Assembly: GCA_041501225.1 (NCBI GenBank)
Contig: JBGQNR010000288.1
Coordinates: forward strand, 1 to 7,184
Length of the DNA: 7,184 nucleotides
Direction of reading: 5' to 3'
Origin: JAFNAG01 sp041501225
Lineage (GTDB): Bacteria > Acidobacteriota > UBA6911
The notes below the pieces were generated by a model that had not been told where the DNA came from, made no database searches, and worked only from the letters and a program-made list of their open reading frames with translations. Positions 1 through 5,444 of the stretch are shown here, piece after piece. The position numbers and the translations under genes are program-made. Position 1 is the first letter of the stretch; every line of letters starts with the position of its first letter.

Positions 1-2
1 AA

Positions 3-44
3 ACGTGGACACCCACCGTTTTATGCATCTTTGATGGGTGTCCA
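3..44. repeat. Dispersed repeat copy 1 with hairpin-forming inverted repeat
   Basis: Bases 3-38 recur at 3213-3248 in the same orientation with a single difference (A at 23 versus G at 3233). This copy continues further and contains a perfect 10-bp inverted repeat, TGGACACCCA at 6-15 against TGGGTGTCCA at 35-44, with a 19-nt loop that includes the palindrome ATGCAT (23-28). Transcribed rightward, the stem would be followed by the U-rich stretch TATATTTTCTC (45-55), so it could act as a terminator. It could equally be a REP-like element or the remnant end of a mobile element. The family is not recognised. Confidence 0.7.
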
Positions 45-105
45 TATATTTTCTCGTTGTGTTCAATCGGCGTCACAGCGAGCTCAGGCGTGGACGAAAG
101 GTCCA

Positions 106-131
106 GGGTGGGGGGGGGGGGGGGGTGGGGG
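106..131. repeat. Poly-G tract (16 consecutive G) in a G-rich run
   Basis: The tract reads GGG, T, sixteen G (110-125), T, then five G (127-131). It begins 5 bp beyond the stop codon of the minus-strand MBL gene, so that gene's transcript would run into poly-C. The G strand has enough G-runs to form a quadruplex. The exact length may be unreliable because homopolymers of this size are error-prone in sequencing and prone to slippage in vivo. Confidence 0.75.
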
Positions 132-135
132 CCGC

Positions 136-1038
136 TTATTTCCGGGCGGCTGTTAAAAAGCGGCAGATGGCTCGTATCGATGTCGCGTTCGCAGCAGCAT
201 TGATGCCGAAGGAGCCGTATTTCGCGAGGTCAATCTCGCGTGTCAGCTCGTCTGTTGTTTTCCCCGCTCGAATCCCATTCTTCACCTGATCGAGGATGCC
301 CTTGAGATAGTCACGCTGCTCCCTCATCTTCTGCGGGTCCACCGGGTCGCCATGGCCGGGCACCACGATTTTCACATCCCATTTGAGAAGATCGTCCAGC
401 ACGCGGATCCAGTTCTCGGGATTCCCGCCCGTATCTCCGTTGTTATTGCCGAAGGCCCAGTTGACGACAAGGTCGCCAGCAATGAGGATCTTGTGCTTCG
501 GCAGATACGCGATTGCATCGCCTTTGCTGTGCGATGGTAAGACGCGCACAAGCTCCACGCGTTCCGTACCATCGTCGAACACCAGCCGGTCCGTGAATGT
601 GATCGAAGGCTGCGCCAGCCGATATCCGATCAGCGGATGTGCGGTCTCTTTCCAGCTGTTCCAGCTCGCGGGGCCCCTGGAGGCGAGCTCGTCCGCACAC
701 TCCTCAGAACTCACGACGGAGGCGCCGGCGTCGGCATAGACGCAGTTCCCGAAGGTGTGGTCATTGTGCCAATGCGTGTCGAAAACATACCTGACCGGTC
801 CGTGGGTTGTGCTTTTTATCTGGGACATTATCTGCTTGGCGGCCCAGGGAAAGTTCGCATCGACTACCAGGACGTATTCCTTGAACTGGACCCACACGCA
901 ATTTGCAGGCTGGCGCTGGTCCCGATCACCTTGCCAGAAGAAGACGCCGGGGACGAGCTGCCTGGAGGGTTCCTGCCCGGGCAATATCTTCAGGGTAAGC
1001 ACACAACAGGCGATCAACAGCAAGCATCGGATTCGCAT
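136..1038 (-). CDS. Secreted metallo-beta-lactamase-fold hydrolase
   Basis: This encodes a 300-residue metal-dependent hydrolase of the MBL superfamily. All expected ligands for a two-metal site are visible: HWHNDH (His89, His91, Asp93, His94), His170 in PSHSKGD, Asp189 in IAGD and His229 in PGHGD. The N-terminus (MRIRC, then a hydrophobic stretch to about residue 19) looks like a Sec signal peptide. LIAC at 8-11 resembles a lipobox but sits very close to the start, so lipoprotein status is doubtful. I chose the ATG at 1036-1038 because it begins directly at the signal peptide; an in-frame TTG at 1074 would add 12 charged residues. No clear Shine-Dalgarno is seen. The gene diverges from the DUF362 gene across a 97-bp gap. 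The fold includes beta-lactamases, glyoxalase II-like and other hydrolases. The HxHNDHTFGN style is shared with beta-lactamase-like proteins, but resistance cannot be claimed and the substrate is unknown. Confidence 0.9.
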   Translation of the reverse strand: MRIRCLLLIACCVLTLKILPGQEPSRQLVPGVFFWQGDRDQRQPANCVWVQFKEYVLVVDANFPWAAKQIMSQIKSTTHGPVRYVFDTHWHNDHTFGNCVYADAGASVVSSEECADELASRGPASWNSWKETAHPLIGYRLAQPSITFTDRLVFDDGTERVELVRVLPSHSKGDAIAYLPKHKILIAGDLVVNWAFGNNNGDTGGNPENWIRVLDDLLKWDVKIVVPGHGDPVDPQKMREQRDYLKGILDQVKNGIRAGKTTDELTREIDLAKYGSFGINAAANATSIRAICRFLTAARK

Positions 1039-1081
1039 GCCCGCAGTGTACTTCTGGCGCAGTCGGCGCCGCAATATTTAA

Positions 1082-1110
1082 CTGAAATGCGCATCGACTT
1101 CCGCTATGAT
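1082..1110 (+). promoter_or_regulatory. Candidate sigma70-type promoter for the DUF362-cupin unit
   Basis: CTGAAA (1082-1087) and TATGAT (1105-1110) are separated by 17 bp and match the -35 and -10 consensus at 4/6 and 5/6. Transcription would start near 1117, giving a short leader before the start codon at 1136. The site lies in the intergenic gap shared with the divergent MBL gene, for which no convincing promoter was found. This is inferred from motif match only. Confidence 0.4.
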
Positions 1111-1122
1111 CGCCACATCCCC

Positions 1123-1130
1123 GGGAGGTG
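1123..1130 (+). promoter_or_regulatory. Ribosome binding site fixing the DUF362 start
   Basis: GGGAGGTG lies 5 nt upstream of the ATG at 1136. It supports that start over an in-frame ATG at 1106, which would place ten residues ahead of the twin-arginine signal and overlap the candidate -10 box. Confidence 0.75.
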
Positions 1131-1135
1131 ACACC

Positions 1136-2734
1136 ATGAAACTGAATCGGAGAGAATTTTTGCTTGCCTCCGGCTGTGCGGCCGCCGGCCTGGGTTGGGC
1201 AGATACTTCCAAAGTCCGCGTAGGATTGGTCCGGTGCGACAACCGCAAACTGGCTCATCCTGCCTCCGTCGAAGATCCGCTGGATTACCCGCGCATCCGC
1301 GATATGGTGTGGAAAGCGATTGAGTACGGCAAACCGAGGGCGGGGAGCCTGGAAGCCAAAATCCGGCCAGGCTCCTGGGTTGTGCTCAAACCGAATATCG
1401 CGTTCCTCCCCTCCCAGGAGAGCTATTGCCAGGGGGATGTCACGGATTTCAGGGTCCTGAAGGCGGTCCTGGAATATCTCGCCCGCAAGTCGAAAGCGCG
1501 GCGCATCACGGTCTCCGAAGGTGGAAGCTACCAGGCTGTGCATACCAAAGGAATGTGGGAGATCTCCCAGAATGGCGTGCGCGTCGACGCGGAGACGCTT
1601 GATTGGGGCACCACGGATTTCCCCGGGTGGGGCGGGACCTTGGGCGGCATGCTGCGTGAATTCAGCGCTCAATTTCCGGGAAAACAATTCGATTACATCA
1701 ACCTCAATCTCGATGGCCTGCGCGATGCCGCGGGCGCCCACAGATACGTCGAAGTCAGGCGCACGGCTCGTGGAGTCGGTGCTTTCGCTGCCAAGTCAGC
1801 CTACTGCATCACGAACACCATCCAGAACTGCGACTTTCTGATCGACATTCCGGTCATGAAAGTGCATGCGGACTGCGGCGTGACGGCGTGCCTGAAAAAC
1901 TATGTGGGGACAGCGCCGCGTGAAGTCTATGCTCCATCCTGGCGCTATTCCAACCGCATATTGCACGATGAATATTCGGTCGAGGGGCGCGTGGACGGCT
2001 GGGTCGTTGATCTGGCCTCCTTCCATCCGGCCGACTACAACATCGTCGACGGCATCCGCGGATTGCAGTATACGAATCACAACAACAGGAAGCCGGACCA
2101 GATGGTGCGCAGCAATCTCCTGCTTGCCGGCGAAGATCTGGTCGCAGTCGACTCAGTGGTCACAAGGATCATGGGATTCAATCCCTGGGATTTCGAATTC
2201 ATCCACATGGCATCGCAGCGGGACATGGGCACAATGGATTCCGGCCACATCGAGGTTGTGGGAGAGGAAGCCGACAGGGTGACGCGCCGCTGGGCGAAGA
2301 ACAGCGCGTGGCATGGACGTTGCAACCGCGACTGGAAGGTAACGGCGAATCCCGTGGCTGCCATCGATTCCTGGAAGGGATTGACGATTCCCACCGATAC
2401 GCTCCACTTTGCCAGGGCAACGGGGACGGATATTCCTGGAACGACCTATGGCGCGGCGATGCATATCCGCGCCCAGGGCAGCCGCAAAGGGTTTCTGTGG
2501 CTTGGCGTGCACGGGCGCGTTGCCGTTAGCATAAATGGGGCCAAAGTTGCTGAACAGGAGAGCGCGGAAGCTTGCCACGTCGGGCAGTTTAAAATCCCGA
2601 TCGATTTGAGGTCCGGCGAGAATATGGTCGTCTTCCAGGCCAAGGGCATCAAGGACGCGCCACAGATCAGCGCCCTGATGGTCGGTCCGGCAAACGACGG
2701 CGACACGGTGGAAGGCATCCGTTATCTTGGCTGA
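1136..2734 (+). CDS. Tat-exported DUF362 domain protein with C-terminal beta-sandwich-like region
   Basis: The product has 532 residues. The N-terminus MKLNRREFLLASGC is a twin-arginine signal (RREFL at 5-9), so the protein is probably folded before export. Cys14 after ASG could be a lipidation site, but the match is imperfect. DUF362 hallmarks follow: VVLKPNIAF (82-90), DIPVMKVHADCGVTACLKNYVGT (positions 237-259, with the conserved C-GVT-CLKN core), DYNIVDGIRGLQ (300-311) and AGEDLVAVDSVVTRIMGF (331-348). No ferredoxin-type CxxCxxC cluster is present, although some DUF362 proteins carry one. Residues about 400-532 lie beyond the usual domain and alternate hydrophobic strands (GFLWLGVHGRVAVSINGAKV, then FKIPIDLRSGENMVVFQAKG), like a jelly-roll or galactose-binding-type module. 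The biochemical role of DUF362 is not established. The gene is followed after 31 nt by the cupin gene, probably in one transcript. Confidence 0.88.
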   Translation: MKLNRREFLLASGCAAAGLGWADTSKVRVGLVRCDNRKLAHPASVEDPLDYPRIRDMVWKAIEYGKPRAGSLEAKIRPGSWVVLKPNIAFLPSQESYCQGDVTDFRVLKAVLEYLARKSKARRITVSEGGSYQAVHTKGMWEISQNGVRVDAETLDWGTTDFPGWGGTLGGMLREFSAQFPGKQFDYINLNLDGLRDAAGAHRYVEVRRTARGVGAFAAKSAYCITNTIQNCDFLIDIPVMKVHADCGVTACLKNYVGTAPREVYAPSWRYSNRILHDEYSVEGRVDGWVVDLASFHPADYNIVDGIRGLQYTNHNNRKPDQMVRSNLLLAGEDLVAVDSVVTRIMGFNPWDFEFIHMASQRDMGTMDSGHIEVVGEEADRVTRRWAKNSAWHGRCNRDWKVTANPVAAIDSWKGLTIPTDTLHFARATGTDIPGTTYGAAMHIRAQGSRKGFLWLGVHGRVAVSINGAKVAEQESAEACHVGQFKIPIDLRSGENMVVFQAKGIKDAPQISALMVGPANDGDTVEGIRYLG

Positions 2735-2755
2735 ATGCGATTATTCTGAATCGCA

Positions 2756-2761
2756 AAGGAG
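2756..2761 (+). promoter_or_regulatory. Ribosome binding site of the cupin gene
   Basis: AAGGAG lies 4 nt before the ATG at 2766. It decides against an in-frame upstream ATG at 2727 that overlaps the end of the DUF362 gene and would put 13 extra residues before the twin-arginine motif. Confidence 0.75.
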
Positions 2762-2765
2762 AACT

Positions 2766-3191
2766 ATGGCTTGCTCGCGCAGGGAATTCGTTTTTCTTCT
2801 CCCGGGACTCGTGGCGACTCCGTTGCAGACTGCAGCCGATAAAAAGGGAGTAATGGCCACCAAGGCCTTCCGCTTTGAAGATCTCCAGATGCGCGAAAGC
2901 GGGCCCATACGCATCTATCAGATCTTCATAGGCACGACTCATACGGGATTCATGCTGGATATGCACGAATCCGAGCTTGCCGCGGGCCAGGTCCCCCATG
3001 CGCCTCACCGTCATGCGCACGAGGAACTGGTTCTGATGCGCGAGGGCACACTCGAGGTCACGATCGCGGGGAAAATGACCGAACTTGGACCGGGCTCCGG
3101 CATCTATGTGGCATCCAATGAAGACCACGGCTACCGCAACTCAGGCGCGGTTCCGGCAAAATACTTCGTCCTCGCCCTGGGCCAGGATTAG
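2766..3191 (+). CDS. Tat-exported single-domain cupin
   Basis: The product is a 141-residue small beta-barrel protein. MACSRREFVFLLPGLVATPL is a twin-arginine signal (SRREF at 4-8) with a hydrophobic core to about residue 20. The mature part is one conserved cupin barrel. Motif 1 is GQVPHAPHRHAHEELVLMREG (residues 74-94), giving His81, His83 and Glu87 as probable metal ligands. Motif 2 is GPGSGIYVASNEDHGYRN (108-125), giving His121. Single cupins of this size may be dioxygenases, isomerases or mere binding proteins, and the substrate is not readable here. Being the second gene behind a Tat-exported DUF362 protein, it probably acts in the same extracytoplasmic process. Tat export fits a protein that takes up its metal in the cytoplasm. 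No terminator is evident between the stop codon and the repeat at 3213. Confidence 0.88.
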   Translation: MACSRREFVFLLPGLVATPLQTAADKKGVMATKAFRFEDLQMRESGPIRIYQIFIGTTHTGFMLDMHESELAAGQVPHAPHRHAHEELVLMREGTLEVTIAGKMTELGPGSGIYVASNEDHGYRNSGAVPAKYFVLALGQD

Positions 3192-3212
3192 CCGGAATCT
3201 GTCGCGAAGAAG

Positions 3213-3248
3213 ACGTGGACACCCACCGTTTTGTGCATCTTTGATGGG
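3213..3248. repeat. Dispersed repeat copy 2 (truncated, no hairpin partner)
   Basis: This matches 3-38 over 36 bp with one substitution (G at 3233). Similarity ends abruptly after GATGGG, so the right arm of the inverted repeat (TGTCCA) is missing and replaced by ATCGCGAACT. It lies 21 nt after the cupin stop codon. The two copies are direct repeats bracketing the MBL, DUF362 and cupin genes. Confidence 0.7.
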
Positions 3249-3340
3249 ATCGCGAACTGACGACGCTACATCTTTGACCTACAAAGGGATGACCATGTTT
3301 ATTTTCATCAACAATTCGCGTCGCCCGACCCCCGCCCTCA

Positions 3341-3777
3341 TTATCGAACTATCTGTGCCCCAGTAATCCGGTCACCGAGTTCGAGGCGATCGACGACGTC
3401 CTGGCCGCGGATTACGCGCCCGAGGGCCGTAAAATCGCCCTCGTTGTGCGGCTGTGGAGTGATGCCGAGAGTGTAGCCGGGCCGGCCCGTGTCGAGACCC
3501 GATGACGCCCAGCTCAGATTGCCGCGCGTGAGGCCATGGCGATTGACCTCATCCCGCAGTGGCGCATCGGTGCCGATGCCGCGCTGCTGGGCAACGAAAT
3601 TCGGGACGACGCGGCCAAACTCCGTTCCCACGATCGCGCCGGAAGTCACTACACTTTGGAAATACTCGACGCCCATCGGTGCGTCACCGGGATACAATTC
3701 GATCTCGATCGTGCCGCGCGGCGTCTCGAGCTTTACACGAGGCTTCGCGCCACCGTTATAATCAGGCACGATCCACC
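3341..3777 (-). pseudogene. Cyclophilin-type peptidyl-prolyl isomerase, 5' part removed by IS66 insertion
   Basis: This is the 3' end of a gene whose product carries a cyclophilin-type isomerase domain: VKLETPRGTIEIELYPGDAP, FGRVVPNFVAQQ, DEVNRH, PQPHNEGDFTALGRVIRGQDVVDRL, ending at a TAA. Relative to the usual FHRVVPNFVIQGGD motif, the Arg, Phe and Gln are kept, but His is Gly, and the usual QFFIT segment reads YTLGIT, so activity may be altered. Only about 145 codons remain. The first residues of the open frame (MYPVYRL, from an ATG at 3799) come from the left end of the IS, and the break falls at 3777/3778. PDYNGG just before the domain suggests a linker, so the intact protein was probably larger, perhaps a HEAT-repeat isomerase of the kind seen in Acidobacteriota (inference). 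The missing 5' part should lie to the right of this window. Confidence 0.8.
3732..3762 (+). promoter_or_regulatory. Promoter-like motif pair just outside the IS66 left end
   Basis: TTTACA (3732-3737) and a perfect TATAAT (3757-3762) point toward tnpA with a 19-bp spacer, longer than optimal. The site lies in host DNA, inside the disrupted isomerase gene, so if active it would drive the transposase genes from this particular insertion site. It may be chance. Confidence 0.25.
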
Positions 3778-3800
3778 GTAAGCGGTAAACAGGGTACATC
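3778..3800 (+). repeat. IS66 left terminal inverted repeat
   Basis: It starts GTAAGCGGTAAACAGGG and matches the reverse complement of 7162-7184 at 20 of 23 positions, the first 11 being identical. The boundary also coincides with the point where the isomerase reading frame loses similarity. Confidence 0.9.
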
Positions 3801-3835
3801 TACCCCCGGCGCCACAGTTCCTATACGCTGGGCAC

Positions 3836-4177
3836 ATGGAAACCAAAAGAAGCACCCGGCGACAGAATCACGCTTCTGCAGCGCAACGGCTGCGGATGGT
3901 TGAACAATTTCGGCGCAGTGGTCTTACCCGCGTCGCATTTTCCCGAAAACATGGAATCCCACTGGCGACTCTGGCCTGGTGGTTGGCAAAAACCAAGCAG
4001 GTTTCAAACTTGCCAGCGCCGGTTGTATTCAGCGAGGTTGTGCTGCCGCCACTGACGGCAGCGGCGACGACTGCTTGGGCTATGGAGGTCGTCGCGCCGT
4101 CCGGGCTGACGGTCCGCTGCCGTGAGGCGATTCCTGTGCGCGATCTGGCGCGGCTGCTGGGAGATACGCGGTGCTGA
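3836..4177 (+). CDS. tnpA: IS66 accessory protein TnpA (helix-turn-helix)
   Basis: This is the 113-residue first protein of the IS66 operon. The N-terminal half fits a helix-turn-helix DNA-binding domain: AAQRLRMVEQFRRSGLTRVAFSRKHGIPLATLAWW (residues 15-49). The C-terminal part (MEVVAPSGLTVRCREAIPVRDLARLL, 83-108) is the short conserved tail common to IS66 TnpA proteins. In IS66 elements, TnpA and TnpB are known to be needed for efficient transposition although TnpC holds the catalytic site. The ATG lies 58 bp inside the element with no strong Shine-Dalgarno. The stop codon overlaps the tnpB start by 7 nt, implying translational coupling. Confidence 0.92.
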   Translation: METKRSTRRQNHASAAQRLRMVEQFRRSGLTRVAFSRKHGIPLATLAWWLAKTKQVSNLPAPVVFSEVVLPPLTAAATTAWAMEVVAPSGLTVRCREAIPVRDLARLLGDTRC

Positions 4178-4506
4178 GCCTTTCTCCGGCAACCCGCATT
4201 TTCGTGGCGCTCGCTCCAGTCGATATGCGACGCAGTTTCAATGGGCTCTACGCTCATGTGCAAACCGTGCTTTCGCAGGATCCTCTGAGTGGCCACATTT
4301 TCCTCTTCACCAACAAACCGAGAAATAGGGTGAAGGTTTTACTGTGGGATGGGAGTGGACTCTGGATTTGCGCGAAGCGTCTGGAAAAGGGTACATTCGG
4401 CTGGCCGAAGGGGGGTGGCGCCAGCCTTTGCCTGCGCCCCGAAGAACTGCAACTGCTGCTGCACGGAATAGAAGGCACACCTCGACGGCACTGGTACCGG
4501 ACATGA
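4171..4506 (+). CDS. tnpB: IS66 accessory protein TnpB
   Basis: This 111-residue protein has the highly conserved IS66 OrfB signature: PVDMRRSFNGLYAHV (residues 16-30), DPLSGHIFLFTNKPRNRVKVLLWDGSGLWICAKRLEKGTFGWP (37-79) and a terminal LRPEELQLLLHGIEG. It is a small accessory factor of transposition, unrelated to the RNA-guided nuclease also called TnpB. The GTG start at 4171 overlaps the tnpA stop and fits the family length. Its TGA (4504-4506) overlaps an ATG at 4503 that opens a 13-codon frame ending at 4544. This might relay ribosomes toward the next gene, but there is no independent evidence that the peptide is real. Confidence 0.95.
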   Translation: MLSLSPATRIFVALAPVDMRRSFNGLYAHVQTVLSQDPLSGHIFLFTNKPRNRVKVLLWDGSGLWICAKRLEKGTFGWPKGGGASLCLRPEELQLLLHGIEGTPRRHWYRT

Positions 4507-4559
4507 AATTTTCCGTTTCCCGCATTTTTGGCTGGACTCCATGAATCATTTTTGCCACA

Positions 4560-5444
4560 ATGTGCTCCATGAGCGATGTGCTGATGGTGCAGGGACGACA
4601 GCTGGCAGCGGAGGACATCCTGCGGATCCGCCTGCTTATAGCGAACAATCCGGACTGGAGCCGTCGGCGGCTGTCGGAAGTTCTATGCGCCGAATGGGAC
4701 TGGCGAAACGGCAGCGGACGGCTCAAGGACATGGCTACCCGCACGCTGCTGGTGAAGCTCGATGCGCGTGGGCTGATCAAGTTGCCTGCGCGTCGGCGCG
4801 TGCCATCAAACCGCATGGCAGCCCGGCAAGTGTCCCGGCAGATGTGGGATTCGACGCCGGTCACGGGAACGCTACGTGATGTGGGACCGCTGACCCTGTG
4901 CGAGGTCAGCGCGGATGCCGCGACAAGAGTCCGGTTTGCCGCTGCCCTGGCCGAGTTCCATTATCTCGGTTACCGCGGCACCGTCGGCGAGAATCTCCAG
5001 TACATGGTCACGGACAAAGCCGGGCGGATGCTTGCTTGTCTGCTATTCGGTTCTGCGGCCTGGAAGTGCCGGCCCCGCGACCAGTTCATTGGCTGGAATG
5101 CGGAACAACGGGCGCGGAATCTCCACCTTTTGACCAACAATACCCGCTTCCTGATTCTGCCGTTCGTACAGGTGCCGCATCTGGCGAGCTGGACTCTGGG
5201 CCGGGTGCTGCGTCGTCTGTCAGCCGACTGGCAGAAGAAGTACGGTCATGCAATCGCCCTGGTTGAGACATTCGTTGAGCAGCAGCGGTTTGCGGGCACA
5301 TCGTACCAAGCATCCAACTGGCTTCGGCTCGGAACCACCACGGGACGAAGCCGGCAGGATCGTCAGCGCACGCTCCAGGTTCCGGTCAAAGATGTGTATC
5401 TCTATCCTCTCCATCATAAATTCCGCGAGGAGCTCTCGGCATGA
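4560..5444 (+). CDS. DruA-family (DUF4338) protein inside the IS66 operon
   Basis: This 294-residue protein belongs to DUF4338, the family of DruA from the Druantia anti-phage system. The N-terminal part (residues 12-80) reads like a small helical DNA-binding module: AAEDILRIRLLIANNPDWSRRRLSEVLCAEWDWRNGSGRLKDMATRTLLVKLDARGLIKLP at 16-76. The conserved core follows: HYLGY (134-138), GENLQY (143-148), FGSAAWKC (163-170), RDQFIGW (173-179), NNTRFLILPFV (193-203), HLAS (207-210), LVETFVE (234-240), GTSYQASNW (246-254) and LGTTTGRSR (258-265). It is intact, with no frameshift. ATG codons at 4560 and 4569 are both possible starts; neither has a clear ribosome binding site. The gene begins 53 nt after tnpB, and its TGA overlaps the tnpC start (ATGA), so tnpC translation is probably coupled to it. 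The molecular activity of DruA is not something I can state. A transposition co-factor or a defence-type passenger are both possible. No helicase DruE or other Druantia partner is present. Confidence 0.92.
   Translation: MCSMSDVLMVQGRQLAAEDILRIRLLIANNPDWSRRRLSEVLCAEWDWRNGSGRLKDMATRTLLVKLDARGLIKLPARRRVPSNRMAARQVSRQMWDSTPVTGTLRDVGPLTLCEVSADAATRVRFAAALAEFHYLGYRGTVGENLQYMVTDKAGRMLACLLFGSAAWKCRPRDQFIGWNAEQRARNLHLLTNNTRFLILPFVQVPHLASWTLGRVLRRLSADWQKKYGHAIALVETFVEQQRFAGTSYQASNWLRLGTTTGRSRQDRQRTLQVPVKDVYLYPLHHKFREELSA

Noticed and set aside
637..1131. Plus-strand open frame of 164 codons opposite the MBL gene
   Set aside because: It is antisense to a gene with a complete metal-binding motif set and shows no domain or ribosome binding site.
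926..1741. Minus-strand open frame of 271 codons across the DUF362 gene start
   Set aside because: It overlaps both the MBL signal-peptide region and the well-supported DUF362 gene, has a low-complexity, Arg/Pro/Ala-rich composition typical of antisense frames in GC-rich DNA, and shows no recognisable domain.
3288..3366. Short plus-strand frame beginning ATGACCATGTTTATT
   Set aside because: About 26 codons running into the 3' end of the opposite-strand isomerase gene; no ribosome binding site or recognisable product.
4171..4506. Possible RNA-guided nuclease because of the name TnpB
   Set aside because: IS66 TnpB is a different, roughly 110-residue accessory protein with no RuvC motifs; it is not related to the IS200/IS605 nuclease.
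4307..4864. Minus-strand open frame of 185 codons across tnpB and the DruA-family gene
   Set aside because: Antisense to conserved TnpB motifs; Ser/Arg-rich with no domain.
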